Both the position numbers and the translations under genes were made by a program. Shown piece by piece: positions 1 to 8,400 of a stretch of DNA of 48,519 nucleotides; the stretch's first letter is position 1, and each line of letters starts with the position of its first letter. The notes beneath the pieces are model-generated. The model was not told the DNA's origin and made no database searches. It saw only the letters and a list, made by a program, of their open reading frames with translations. Origin of the DNA: an uncultured Lachnospiraceae bacterium (lineage in GTDB: Bacteria; Bacillota; Clostridia; Lachnospirales; Lachnospiraceae); assembly GCA_910578845.1 (NCBI GenBank), contig CAJTSL010000003.1, positions 31,977 to 80,495 on the forward strand, read 5' to 3'.

Positions 1-135
1 GGTACGATTATAGAACTTGATAAGATTGCCGGTGAACCAATTGATGTTTTGGTCAATGGAAAGTTTGTCGCAAAAGGTGAAGTTGTAGTAATTGAAGAAA
101 GTTTTGGTGTCAGAGTAACTGAAATTATAAAGTAG
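1..135 (+). CDS. fliN: FliN/FliY flagellar switch protein, C-terminal end (partial)
   Basis: The window opens inside this gene; only the last 44 codons are present, read in frame 1 and ending at TAG 133-135. The fragment contains a core of the form L-D-x-x-A-G-E-P-I-D-V-L-V-N-G and then a G-E-V-V-V-I-E-E-x-F-G-V-R segment, which is the SpoA (surface presentation of antigens) fold that ends FliN, FliY and FliM proteins. In the C ring this domain forms the base of the rotor and contributes to switching. Its place directly before cheY and fliO agrees with the order fliM-fliY-cheY-fliO in Bacillus and Clostridia, so FliY or FliN is more likely than FliM. Whether an N-terminal CheC-like phosphatase domain (FliY type) exists cannot be seen. 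Confidence 0.85.
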   Translation, partial: GTIIELDKIAGEPIDVLVNGKFVAKGEVVVIEESFGVRVTEIIK

Positions 136-171
136 CAATATATTAAAATTATGTAATAGGAGAAAAAAAGA

Positions 172-534
172 ATGGCAAAGAATATTTTAGTATGTGATGA
201 TGCAGCATTTATGCGTATGATGATCAAAGATATCCTGACAAAGAACGGATATAACGTTGCAGGAGAGGCTGAAAATGGTGCGAAGGCCGTTGAGAAGTAT
301 AATGAGCTGAAACCGGATCTCGTACTGATGGATATCACGATGCCGGAGATGGATGGCATTCAGGCTTTAAAGAAAATCAAAGAGTCTGATCCTGGCGCTA
401 TGGTCATCATGTGTTCCGCAATGGGACAGCAGGCTATGGTTATCGAATCCATCCAGTCTGGTGCAAAGGATTTCATTGTTAAGCCGTTTCAGGCGGATCG
501 TGTATTGGAAGCAGTTAAGAAAGTAGTGGGTTAA
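172..534 (+). CDS. cheY: CheY chemotaxis response regulator
   Basis: A 120-residue single-domain receiver. The acidic pocket is D9/D10, the phospho-acceptor is D54 in L-M-D-I-T-M-P-E-M-D-G, the switch Ser is S82 in C-S-A-M-G, and the conserved Lys is K104 in V-K-P-F. There is no output domain, as expected for the protein that carries phosphate from CheA to the flagellar switch. It starts at ATG 172 behind AGGAG at 156-160. It is followed with no gap by fliO, whose ATG immediately follows its TAA, so the two are translationally coupled. CheY inside the flagellar gene cluster between the switch gene and fliO is the standard Bacillota arrangement, and this favours CheY over an unrelated stand-alone receiver. 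Confidence 0.95.
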   Translation: MAKNILVCDDAAFMRMMIKDILTKNGYNVAGEAENGAKAVEKYNELKPDLVLMDITMPEMDGIQALKKIKESDPGAMVIMCSAMGQQAMVIESIQSGAKDFIVKPFQADRVLEAVKKVVG

Positions 535-924
535 ATGATACTGACTGTTTCAGACAGTGCGAATTCTTATTTGCAGTTTATTACTGTGCTTATTTTGTTT
601 GTCTTTGTCTTGGCACTTACCTATTTTGCAACGAAGTGGATAGCAGGATACCAGAAAGGGAGAAGTGCAAATGCAAATCTGGAATTGATTGAGTCGTTCC
701 AGTTGGCGAACAATAAATATGTCCAGATTATTCGAGTTGGGCAGAAATATTTGGCAGTTGCAATCGGGAAAGATTCTGTTACAATGTTGACAGAGATTCC
801 CGAGGAGCAGTTGATGCTGTCGAATGAGGGGAACAGTACGCAGATAGGATTTAAAGAATTGTTTGAAAAGGTACAAAAGAAAACTTTTCTGGAAAAAAAA
901 GATGACCTAAATAAGAGTGAGTAG
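535..924 (+). CDS. fliO: FliO/FliZ family flagellar export assembly protein
   Basis: A short (129 aa) protein with one hydrophobic segment at about residues 12-36, then a basic turn and a small cytoplasmic domain with a pattern of the type L-x-x-x-K-Y-V-Q-I-I-R-V-G-x-K-Y-L-A-V-A. That pattern is typical of FliO, the poorly conserved factor that helps FliP assemble into the export gate. The identification rests equally on position, directly between cheY and fliP. The C-terminus is very lysine-rich. The start codon abuts the stop of cheY. FliO is often missed by annotation because of low similarity; here the context makes it convincing. Confidence 0.85.
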   Translation: MILTVSDSANSYLQFITVLILFVFVLALTYFATKWIAGYQKGRSANANLELIESFQLANNKYVQIIRVGQKYLAVAIGKDSVTMLTEIPEEQLMLSNEGNSTQIGFKELFEKVQKKTFLEKKDDLNKSE

Positions 925-933
925 GCGATAAGG

Positions 934-1833
934 ATGAGAAAATATTTTTCCGGACATCAAGTGAAAAAGCTAGTATGCCTGCTATTCTTGGCAGGCATAT
1001 TATTTATCAGTGCATTTGTCCACGAGAAAGATATAGCATATGCTGCGGAGAGCGGCATAGGCTCTAGTATTGGCTCTAATCTGACTGGAGAAACGCAGGA
1101 GAGGACAAATATTAATGAACCTGGCATTTCCGAGTCACCCGATGATTTGCAGGAATTGAATATTGCGAATACAGTGACGATTACATATGGCGATGGTAAT
1201 GGTACTTTAAATGGGGCATTAAGGATTTTGATTACCCTTACTTTGATTGCGATTGCACCGTCATTGATTGTTATGTTAACCTCGTTTGTCAGGATAATCA
1301 TCGTCTTGCATTTTACGAGGGCGGCATTGAATACGCAGACAGCACCCCCCAATAATGTTTTGATTGGTTTGGCGCTGTTTTTGACATTTTTCATTATGCA
1401 GCCAACGATTTCGTCAATTTATACGGAGGCTATCGTGCCTTTTGAAGCAGGCGAGATCACACAGGAAGAAGCGGTGAATGCGGCAATCATACCGATAAGA
1501 GAGTTTATGTATCCGCATACGCAAACGAAAGATGTCGGATTATTCTTAGAAGTAAGCCGTACAGAGTGGGACGGCGAGAATTTGGATGATATTCCCTTTA
1601 GTGTATTGGTTCCAAGTTTTATTATCAGTGAACTTCGGACGGCATTTATCATTGGCTTTTTGATTTATATTCCGTTCATTGTAATAGATATGGTAGTGGC
1701 GTCTACTTTGATGGCTATGGGTATGATGATGCTGCCACCGACGACGATATCCATGCCGTTTAAGATATTGCTCTTTGTTCTGGCGGATGGATGGTATCTT
1801 GTGATTGAGCAGTTGGTGTGGACATTCTATTAA
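934..1833 (+). CDS. fliP: FliP flagellar type III export gate protein
   Basis: A 299-residue membrane protein of the PQR export gate. The N-terminus is a cleavable signal peptide (basic start, hydrophobic stretch, predicted cleavage around A-Y-A at residues 36-38). A linker of about 55 residues rich in Gly, Ser and Asn follows, so the protein is longer than the 220-250 residues usual for FliP. The conserved core then begins with L-T-x-I-A-I-A-P-S-L-I-V-M-L-T-S-F-V-R, followed by the P-P-N-N-V-L-I-G-L segment and the C-terminal helices with V-A-S-T-L-M-A-M-G-M-M-M-L-P-P. It lies 9 bp after fliO and 12 bp before fliQ. The extended periplasmic N-terminus is the only unusual point. Confidence 0.95.
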   Translation: MRKYFSGHQVKKLVCLLFLAGILFISAFVHEKDIAYAAESGIGSSIGSNLTGETQERTNINEPGISESPDDLQELNIANTVTITYGDGNGTLNGALRILITLTLIAIAPSLIVMLTSFVRIIIVLHFTRAALNTQTAPPNNVLIGLALFLTFFIMQPTISSIYTEAIVPFEAGEITQEEAVNAAIIPIREFMYPHTQTKDVGLFLEVSRTEWDGENLDDIPFSVLVPSFIISELRTAFIIGFLIYIPFIVIDMVVASTLMAMGMMMLPPTTISMPFKILLFVLADGWYLVIEQLVWTFY

Positions 1834-1845
1834 GGGAGGGGTTTT

Positions 1846-2115
1846 ATGACAATAGATGACGTGACCGCGATTGCTTCGAATGCCTTGTTTACGATTATCA
1901 AATGTGCTGCTCCAGTGCTTTTGGTTTCTTTATGTATAGGTCTTATTGTCAGTATTTTCCAGACGGTGACGTCTATTCAGGAGCAGACACTTACCTTTGT
2001 ACCAAAAGTCCTTGGCATTTTCCTGACATTGATCCTCTTAGGACATTGGATGCTCAATAATATGTCCGGATTTATGGTGGAGCTGTGGTCGGATTTTAGT
2101 CTCTATATTAGGTAG
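1846..2115 (+). CDS. fliQ: FliQ flagellar export gate protein
   Basis: An 89-residue protein with two transmembrane helices (about residues 13-39 and 50-72) separated by the short loop with T-S-I-Q-E-Q-T-L-x-F-V-P-K, the hallmark of FliQ/SctS. It wraps around the FliP/FliR helix to build the export channel. A strong AGGGAGG ribosome site precedes ATG 1846. Its TAG stop overlaps the GTG start assigned to fliR. Length and order (P-Q-R) are exactly as expected. Confidence 0.95.
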   Translation: MTIDDVTAIASNALFTIIKCAAPVLLVSLCIGLIVSIFQTVTSIQEQTLTFVPKVLGIFLTLILLGHWMLNNMSGFMVELWSDFSLYIR

Positions 2116-2900
2116 TGGCTATGATAGATATTACTTTCTCCTATGCAGATTTAGAATATTTTTTATTGATTCTGGTGCGTGTGAGTTTTTTTGTATATGT
2201 TGCTCCTTTTTTTGCAATGAGCAATACACCGAATCGGGTAAAGATCGGTTTTGCTATTTTCATATCCTATCTGCTTTTCCAATATGTTGACCATAATGAG
2301 GTCGTCTACAATACGGTGCTAGGATATGCGGTGGTTGTGCTGAAAGAAGCAGCCGTAGGCATTTTAATTGGATGGGGCGCACAGCTTTGCATGACAGTAG
2401 CAGCTTTTGCCGGTAATATTGCAGATATGGAAGTTGGCTTGTCTATGGTATCTTTGATGGATCCGATGACAAAAGAGAGCGCTACTTTCAGTGGTGTGTT
2501 CTATCAATACATGTTTACGCTTTTCTTAATTATTTCAGGTATGTATCGTTATTTGTTACAAGCGCTAATTGATACATTCACATTAATCCCTGTAAGTGGG
2601 GCGGTTTTTCATGTAGATTCCCTGTTAGAATCCATGATACGCTTCATGGGCGATTATATTGTCATAGGTTTTAGGATTTGTCTGCCGATTTTCTGTGTTA
2701 TATTGCTTTTAAACTGTACTTTGGGCATATTGGCAAAAGTATCTCCGCAGATGAATATGTTTGCGGTTGGTATGCAGATGAAGGTCTTAGTAGGCCTTTC
2801 TGTCATGTTTTTGACGGTTCGGATGCTGCCGGATGCGGCGGATTTTATCTTTCAGGAGATGAAAGCGATTATTATGGCTTTTGCAAAGGGGATGACATGA
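2115..2900 (+). CDS. fliR: FliR flagellar export gate protein
   Basis: A 261-residue polytopic membrane protein with about six hydrophobic segments. The motifs R-x-S-x-F-x-x-x-A-P-F-F near the N-terminus and the central A-G-x-I-A-D segment around residues 95-105 match FliR/SctT, which caps the FliP ring and interacts with FlhB. The GTG at 2115 overlaps the last base of the fliQ stop codon; ATG 2121 is an equally possible start two codons later. It ends 1 bp before the flhB start. Nothing in it is unusual. Confidence 0.93.
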   Translation: MAMIDITFSYADLEYFLLILVRVSFFVYVAPFFAMSNTPNRVKIGFAIFISYLLFQYVDHNEVVYNTVLGYAVVVLKEAAVGILIGWGAQLCMTVAAFAGNIADMEVGLSMVSLMDPMTKESATFSGVFYQYMFTLFLIISGMYRYLLQALIDTFTLIPVSGAVFHVDSLLESMIRFMGDYIVIGFRICLPIFCVILLLNCTLGILAKVSPQMNMFAVGMQMKVLVGLSVMFLTVRMLPDAADFIFQEMKAIIMAFAKGMT

Positions 2901-2901
2901 T

Positions 2902-4014
2902 ATGCTTTTAGAATATAATCTCCAGTTTTTTGCCAAAGACGGGCCAGGCGGTGAGAAGACCGAAGAACCTACTTCTAAGAAGTTAGAAGATGCCAGGAAG
3001 GAAGGACAGGTTGCTAAGAGCAAGGAAATCACCAATGCGTTTGAGCTATTAGTGTTATTTCTTGTCCTGCGGTTCTGGACGGGATTTTTAGGAGAATCTT
3101 TTGTCGGTATGTTCCGCAACATTTATACGCAGATCCCGGAATATAGTAAACTCTATGATGGTTTTTTGCCGGAAGCTACCTTTAGGACAATTTTCATTAG
3201 GGTCATGGTCAGGTTATTGATTATGATAGGGCCGATTTTATTACTGGGATTTTTGGTAGCTTTTATATGCGATGTCGTACAGGTCAAGTGGAAGCCAACC
3301 GGCAAGCCTTTACAGCCAAAGTTTAGTAAATTGAATCCAGTGAATGGATTTAAACGGATCATTTCTCTAAACTCATTTGTAGAATTGATAAAAGCATTTG
3401 CTAAAATCGGCGTTATTGTATATGCAGTGTATTCTTATTTAAAGAATAATGCGCCGAGTATTTTTCTATTATATGATCTGTCGCTGAACCAGGCAATTGC
3501 CCAGATTGGAAGTTTAGTTGTTAGTTTAGGCTTTCGCATTTCAATCTTCTACATGATAGTTGCGGTTTTGGATTATGTTTATCAAAAGGTCAAATTCAAG
3601 AAAGACATGAAAATGACCAAGCAGGAAGTCAAAGATGAATATAAGAACCAGGAAGGTGATCCGCAGATCAAAGGCAAGCAGAGGCAGCGTATGCAGGAAG
3701 CTTCCAGAAGGCGTATGATGCAACAGCTCCCGCAGGCAGACGTAGTCATTACGAACCCTACTCATTATGCAGTGGCGATCAAATATGACCCGGAAGTCTA
3801 TGACGCACCGTATGTTGTAGCAAAAGGAGCTGATTATCTGGCGCAGAGGATCAAAGACACGGCGAGGGAAAACCATATTGAAATTGTAGAGAACAAACCA
3901 CTGGCCAGAATGTTATATGCAAATGTAGATATCGGCAGCGTGGTGCCGCCGGAATTGTATCAGGCAGTTGCGGAAGTGCTCGCTTTTGTATATCATTTAC
4001 AGGGTAAAGTATAG
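2902..4014 (+). CDS. flhB: FlhB flagellar export switch protein
   Basis: A 370-residue protein. The N-terminal tail carries the D-G-x-G-G-E-K-T-E-E-P-T-x-K-K-L-x-D-A-R-K-E-G-x-V pattern seen in FlhB/SctU. Four transmembrane segments follow, then a basic cytoplasmic domain with the self-cleaving N-P-T-H motif at residues 285-288. Autocleavage between Asn and Pro is known to switch export from rod/hook to filament substrates. It begins 1 bp after fliR with A-A-A-G-G-G-G-A about 10 bp upstream. An unusually long 143-bp spacer with a perfect hairpin separates it from flhA; elsewhere in this operon the gaps are 60 bp or less. Confidence 0.96.
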   Translation: MLLEYNLQFFAKDGPGGEKTEEPTSKKLEDARKEGQVAKSKEITNAFELLVLFLVLRFWTGFLGESFVGMFRNIYTQIPEYSKLYDGFLPEATFRTIFIRVMVRLLIMIGPILLLGFLVAFICDVVQVKWKPTGKPLQPKFSKLNPVNGFKRIISLNSFVELIKAFAKIGVIVYAVYSYLKNNAPSIFLLYDLSLNQAIAQIGSLVVSLGFRISIFYMIVAVLDYVYQKVKFKKDMKMTKQEVKDEYKNQEGDPQIKGKQRQRMQEASRRRMMQQLPQADVVITNPTHYAVAIKYDPEVYDAPYVVAKGADYLAQRIKDTARENHIEIVENKPLARMLYANVDIGSVVPPELYQAVAEVLAFVYHLQGKV

Positions 4015-4130
4015 GTTGAAAAATCAAAGATTTTTCAACCGCGAGTTTATGCCGACGCTGAGAGTAAGGCATGGCTATTAGATTGAAAATCCAGCCTGGC
4101 GGCAGGTTGAGAGAAAGGCATGGTTATTAG
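4014..4130 (+). repeat. Hairpin and duplicated 24-nt element in the flhB-flhA spacer
   Basis: Directly at the flhB stop codon there is a perfect 12-bp inverted repeat, 4014-4025 with 4029-4040 and a 3-nt loop, not followed by a T run. Two copies of a 24-nt element follow, at 4058-4081 and 4107-4130, differing at three positions; both end in AAGGCATGG(C/T)TATTAG. The hairpin lacks a U tract, so it is not a standard terminator. It could be an mRNA stability or processing element, or the remnant of a small repeat. The true flhA ribosome site (AAGGAGGAG) lies downstream of the second copy. Confidence 0.7.
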
Positions 4131-4157
4131 TAAGATAGGAAAGGAGGAGAGGATATT

Positions 4158-6200
4158 ATGGGGAATTTAAGGAAGGCAGATATTGGCGTAGCTGCATATG
4201 TGCTGGCGGCGTTCATCATGCTGATCATCCCGATTAGCAATACGCTTCTGGATGTGTTGCTTGCTTGTAATATGGCAGTGGCTTTTACCATTTTGTTCGG
4301 CTGTATGTTTGCTAATGAAGTGCTGAAGATGTCATATTTTCCAACGATTCTGTTGTTTACCACAATTTTTAGAATCGCTTTGAACGTATCCTCGACTAGA
4401 CTTATTCTGACGACCGGTGATCCCGGTAATGTCGTGCTGACATTCGGTCAGTATGTGGGTGGAAATGATATTGTTGTAGGCTGCATTGTCTTCATCATAT
4501 TAATTATCATACAGTTCATGATCATAAATAAAGGTTCTGAGCGTGTTGCAGAAGTAACCGCAAGATTTACGTTGGACGCTATGCCTGGTAAACAGATGGC
4601 AATTGATGCGGATTTGAATACCGGCGCGATTACGGATGCGGAAGCGAAGCTCCGCCGCGAGAAGATCCAGGAAGAGGCCAGCTTCTTCGGCTCCATGGAC
4701 GGTGCCGTGAAGTACGTCAAGGGAGATGCTACAGCAGGCTTATTGATTACAGCGATTAATATCATCGGTGGATTTGCGATGGGGGTATTAAAGCAGGGAA
4801 TGGAAGTCGGGGATGCAGCGAATCGCTATACGATTTTGACAATCGGTGACGGCTTGGTCAGCCAGATTCCTTCGCTTTTGATCTCGCTCTCCACTGGTAT
4901 TCTGGTTACGAAGGGTTCTAAGGATGCGGATTTTGGCACTGCATTGATCGGGCAGCTTTTTGGGGTACCCAAAGTACTATATCTGGTTGGCGTGGTATTG
5001 GCATTTTTAGGAATCGTAACGCCGCTGAATCCGATTATTTTCATTGGGATCGGCCTTACGTTCATCGTAGTTGGAAGAGTCATTGCAGGTACGATTGAGA
5101 CGGCGGAAATCGAGAGGGAAGTGGATGTCGAGGAAGCGGCGGCAGAAGAAATCAGGCAGCCTGAGAATGTGACATCGCTTTTGCAGGTTGACCCGATCGA
5201 GCTGGAATTTGGCTATGGCATCATTCCGCTTGCAGATGTGAACCAGGGCGGTGACCTTTTAGACCGTGTTGTTATGATCCGTAGGCAGATTGCATTGGAA
5301 CTTGGTACGGTCGTGCCGATTATTCGTTTGCGTGATAATATCCAGTTGAATCCGAATCAATATATTATCAAGATAAAAGGTGTTCAGGTAAGTGAGGGAG
5401 AAATCCTTTTCGATCATTATATGGCGATGAATCCTGGATATGTTGAGGAGGAGATTACTGGTATCCCGACATTCGAGCCTTCGTTCCATCTGCCGGCTAT
5501 CTGGATTACGGAAGGCCAGAGGGAACGTGCGGAGAGTATGGGATATACAGTTGTTGATCCGCCCTCTATTATTGCGACACATTTGACAGAGATCATCAGG
5601 CAGTACATAGCGGAACTGCTTACAAGGCAGGATGTACAGGGTCTTGTCAACAATTTGAAGGAGACAAATCCTTCCCTTGTGGACGAACTTGTGCCGAAGC
5701 TGCTTGGGCTTGGTGAGATCCAGAAAGTTTTGCAGAACTTGTTGAGCGAAGGCATTTCAATCAGGGATTTGCTATCTATTTTTGAAACGCTTGCGGATTA
5801 TGCATCAACGACAAGGGATACGGATATTTTGACAGAATATGTCAGGCAGAGCCTTAAGAGGGCGATTTCCAATAAATTCTTCCCGGCGAATGAGACGACT
5901 AGTGTGGTAACGCTTGATCCGAAGTTAGAGCAGGAGATTATGGGAAGCGTGAAACAGACCGAGCAAGGGGCTTATCTGACGCTAGACCCTGCGAAGACGA
6001 AAGCCATTATGGATTCCGTTGGAGTAGAGACGAAGAAACTAGAAGATTTAGGCAAGATACCGATTGTGATCACTTCGCCGATCGTACGGGCATATTTTAA
6101 GAAGCTGACGGAAGATTATTTCAAGGATTTGGTAGTTGTCTCTTATAATGAAGTGGAATCTAATATTGAATTACAGTCTGTTGGGATGGTGACTGCATAA
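4158..6200 (+). CDS. flhA: FlhA flagellar export apparatus protein
   Basis: A 680-residue protein, normal length for FlhA, the nonameric ring that receives export chaperones and substrates. The N-terminal half has about eight transmembrane segments and the FHIPEP loop region with R-F-T-L-D-A-M-P-G-K-Q-M-A-I-D-A-D-L and the following G-A-I-T-D-A-E-A. The C-terminal half is the cytoplasmic substrate-docking domain, starting near the acidic linker V-D-V-E-E-A-A-A-E-E. The start at ATG 4158 has AAGGAGGAG about 10 bp upstream. Its TAA shares a base with the ATG of flhF, so translation of the two is coupled. Confidence 0.97.
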   Translation: MGNLRKADIGVAAYVLAAFIMLIIPISNTLLDVLLACNMAVAFTILFGCMFANEVLKMSYFPTILLFTTIFRIALNVSSTRLILTTGDPGNVVLTFGQYVGGNDIVVGCIVFIILIIIQFMIINKGSERVAEVTARFTLDAMPGKQMAIDADLNTGAITDAEAKLRREKIQEEASFFGSMDGAVKYVKGDATAGLLITAINIIGGFAMGVLKQGMEVGDAANRYTILTIGDGLVSQIPSLLISLSTGILVTKGSKDADFGTALIGQLFGVPKVLYLVGVVLAFLGIVTPLNPIIFIGIGLTFIVVGRVIAGTIETAEIEREVDVEEAAAEEIRQPENVTSLLQVDPIELEFGYGIIPLADVNQGGDLLDRVVMIRRQIALELGTVVPIIRLRDNIQLNPNQYIIKIKGVQVSEGEILFDHYMAMNPGYVEEEITGIPTFEPSFHLPAIWITEGQRERAESMGYTVVDPPSIIATHLTEIIRQYIAELLTRQDVQGLVNNLKETNPSLVDELVPKLLGLGEIQKVLQNLLSEGISIRDLLSIFETLADYASTTRDTDILTEYVRQSLKRAISNKFFPANETTSVVTLDPKLEQEIMGSVKQTEQGAYLTLDPAKTKAIMDSVGVETKKLEDLGKIPIVITSPIVRAYFKKLTEDYFKDLVVVSYNEVESNIELQSVGMVTA

Positions 6201-7444
6201 TGATTATTAAGAAATTTTTAGGGAAAACAGAAGCAGAAGCGGTGGAGACTGCGAAAAAGGAATTAGGGGAAAACGTAGTCGTTATGAACGTCAAGAACGT
6301 GAAGCGCAAGGGATTCTTTGATTTCCTGAAACCGCATATGGTGGAGGTCACCATTGCATTGGAAGAAGAAAATGCCAATCGTGCCGATGCGGCCTCTGTA
6401 GATATGAAAGCAGCGGTTTCTGCTATTAATGATGTTGTCGTATCTAGCATCAATAATACGCCGGTGCCGTCCAATGAACCCCGTCAGTCCATGGGGTTAT
6501 TGACGCAGCCAGAAGAGACCACGGATAAGAAAGAGAATAATGCGATTGAAGAGAAGCTAGATAGCTTGCAGTCTCTTCTAGAACAGCAGTTGCAAAAACC
6601 AGATGAAGAGAAAAAGGTAGAAGAGAAGAAAGCTGAGGAAGCCAGTGAAACGGATATGTTTATGAAGCTCCTCTATAAGACAATGCTGGAAAATGAGGTG
6701 GATGAGACATACGCCGGACAGATTATTGAAGAGATCGAGAAAATCAATAAACCCAATAGCCCGTTTGATTTTGCACTGGCAAATACCTATCAGAAGATGA
6801 TCTTAAAGTTTGGCAAGCCAGTTGGCATCACGCCTTCGGAGAAAGGCGTGAAGGTGGTCTTTTTTGTTGGGCCTACTGGCGTTGGCAAGACGACGACCAT
6901 TGCAAAGATCGCATCCAGGTTCCAAGTGGATGATAAGAAAAAGGTTGCGCTTCTGACGGCTGATACCTATCGTATAGCGGCGGCGGAGCAGCTAAGGACA
7001 TACGCCAATATCCTGGATGTGCCATTTAGGATCGTTTATACGACAGAAGAGATAGAGCAGGCGCTGATTGATTTCAAGGATTATGATTATATCCTGGTAG
7101 ATACTGCGGGGCATTCTTACCATAATACGGCTCAGAAAGAGAATATGTCCAAGATCATTCATTCCGTGGATGACTTGGTGGAGAAAGAAGTTTTTCTGGT
7201 CTTAAGCGCGACGACCAAATACAAAGATTTGATCAGCATAGCGGATGCTTATAAAGAGATGGCGGATTATAAGCTAATTTTCACCAAATTAGATGAGACG
7301 ACAACATTAGGCAACTTACTGAATTTGAAACTATATACCGGCGCGGCGCTTTCCTATGTGACGCATGGACAGAACGTACCGGATGATATTGAGAATTTTA
7401 ATCCACAAAAGACGGTGAAGAGATTACTCGGAGGAAAGAACTAG
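6200..7444 (+). CDS. flhF: FlhF SRP-type GTPase, flagellar placement
   Basis: A 414-residue protein of the SRP GTPase family, which with FlhG sets flagellar number and position. It has the basic N-terminal (B) region, an acidic and lysine-rich middle (about residues 70-150), an N domain, and a C-terminal NG GTPase with the P-loop G-P-T-G-V-G-K-T-T-T, then T-A-D-T-Y-R-I-A-A-A-E-Q-L, and F-T-K-L-D-E-T-T. The G3 motif reads D-T-A-G-H-S; in most SRP-type GTPases the residue after Gly is Arg (DTAGR), so this is a noteworthy substitution in the activation region. It overlaps flhA by one base and is followed 22 bp later by flhG. Confidence 0.95.
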   Translation: MIIKKFLGKTEAEAVETAKKELGENVVVMNVKNVKRKGFFDFLKPHMVEVTIALEEENANRADAASVDMKAAVSAINDVVVSSINNTPVPSNEPRQSMGLLTQPEETTDKKENNAIEEKLDSLQSLLEQQLQKPDEEKKVEEKKAEEASETDMFMKLLYKTMLENEVDETYAGQIIEEIEKINKPNSPFDFALANTYQKMILKFGKPVGITPSEKGVKVVFFVGPTGVGKTTTIAKIASRFQVDDKKKVALLTADTYRIAAAEQLRTYANILDVPFRIVYTTEEIEQALIDFKDYDYILVDTAGHSYHNTAQKENMSKIIHSVDDLVEKEVFLVLSATTKYKDLISIADAYKEMADYKLIFTKLDETTTLGNLLNLKLYTGAALSYVTHGQNVPDDIENFNPQKTVKRLLGGKN

Positions 7445-7466
7445 AGAGAAAAGGAGCATGGTTTTA

Positions 7467-8342
7467 ATGGATCAGGCTGAACAATTGAGAAACATAATAA
7501 AAGCAAGCAGCCAGCCTCAGCGACCATTGGCAAGAGTCATTACCGTTACAAGTGGAAAAGGCGGCGTTGGAAAATCAAATGTAGCGATCAATTTAGCTGT
7601 CCAGTTTAAGAAGATGGGGCAGCGCGTTATTATCCTGGATGCAGATTTCGGACTTGCGAATATTGAGGTTATGTTTGGCGCAGTCCCAAAACATAACTTG
7701 TGTGATTTAATTTATCAGGGCAAAAGCATTAAAGAGATCATTACGTGGGGGCCTATGGATGTTGGCTTTATTTCAGGTGGCTCTGGGATTGCGGGCATGT
7801 CTAATTTGAGCAAAGATTATCTGACCTATATCATCAAGAATCTTACGGAATTGGATGAGATGGCAGATATTATTATTGTGGATACGGGCGCGGGCATATC
7901 CGATGCCGTATTGGAGTTTTTGGTGGCAAGCGGGGAAATTTTGCTGGTGACAACGCCGGAACCAACGTCAATTACGGATTCTTATTCTTTGGTGAAAGCA
8001 TTAAACAGGCATCCAAGATATTCCAAAGATATTTCGCATATTAAGGTAATTGCCAATAAAGTGGAAAATGGTCAAGAAGGAAGGGTGCTCTTTGAAAAAT
8101 TGGATACGGTTGTAGCCAGATACTTGAAAATACCGATTACTTATCTGGGGATGATACCGCAGGATGCACAGCTTGCGAAGGCAGTCATGCAACAGATGCC
8201 TGTTTCCATCCAGAATCCAGAGAGTAAGTCTGCACAAGCTTATGAGATGTTAGCGGCAAAGCTGATGAACAAAGAATTGAATAAAACATTGACGAAACGA
8301 GGAATGGCAGCTTTTTTCTCGCATATTATATCAAAAAGATGA
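7467..8342 (+). CDS. flhG: FlhG/YlxH MinD-like ATPase
   Basis: A ParA/MinD-family ATPase of about 291 residues that pairs with FlhF to control flagellar number. The deviant Walker A is T-S-G-K-G-G-V-G-K-S-N; the partner motifs I-L-D-A-D-F-G-L-A-N and I-I-V-D-T-G-A-G-I follow. An amphipathic C-terminal stretch is consistent with membrane binding. I chose ATG 7467 rather than ATG 7458 because the AAGGAG at 7451-7456 is only 1 nt from the first ATG but 10 nt from the second, and the second gives the typical M-D-Q-A-E-Q-L beginning. It lies directly after flhF in the usual order. Confidence 0.94.
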   Translation: MDQAEQLRNIIKASSQPQRPLARVITVTSGKGGVGKSNVAINLAVQFKKMGQRVIILDADFGLANIEVMFGAVPKHNLCDLIYQGKSIKEIITWGPMDVGFISGGSGIAGMSNLSKDYLTYIIKNLTELDEMADIIIVDTGAGISDAVLEFLVASGEILLVTTPEPTSITDSYSLVKALNRHPRYSKDISHIKVIANKVENGQEGRVLFEKLDTVVARYLKIPITYLGMIPQDAQLAKAVMQQMPVSIQNPESKSAQAYEMLAAKLMNKELNKTLTKRGMAAFFSHIISKR

Positions 8343-8400
8343 GAGGCAGGAATCAAGTATATTAACTACGATATAGGAGATCAAAGGAAGGACATAAGCT

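Noticed and set aside
4071..4130. A 19-residue ORF in the flhB-flhA spacer
   Set aside because: The ATG is only 1 nt from AAGG, which is too close for initiation, and the coding part is made of the repeat itself.
4058..4130. Two similar units considered as a CRISPR remnant
   Set aside because: There are only two copies, the repeats are imperfect and near start-codon context, and no cas gene is present.
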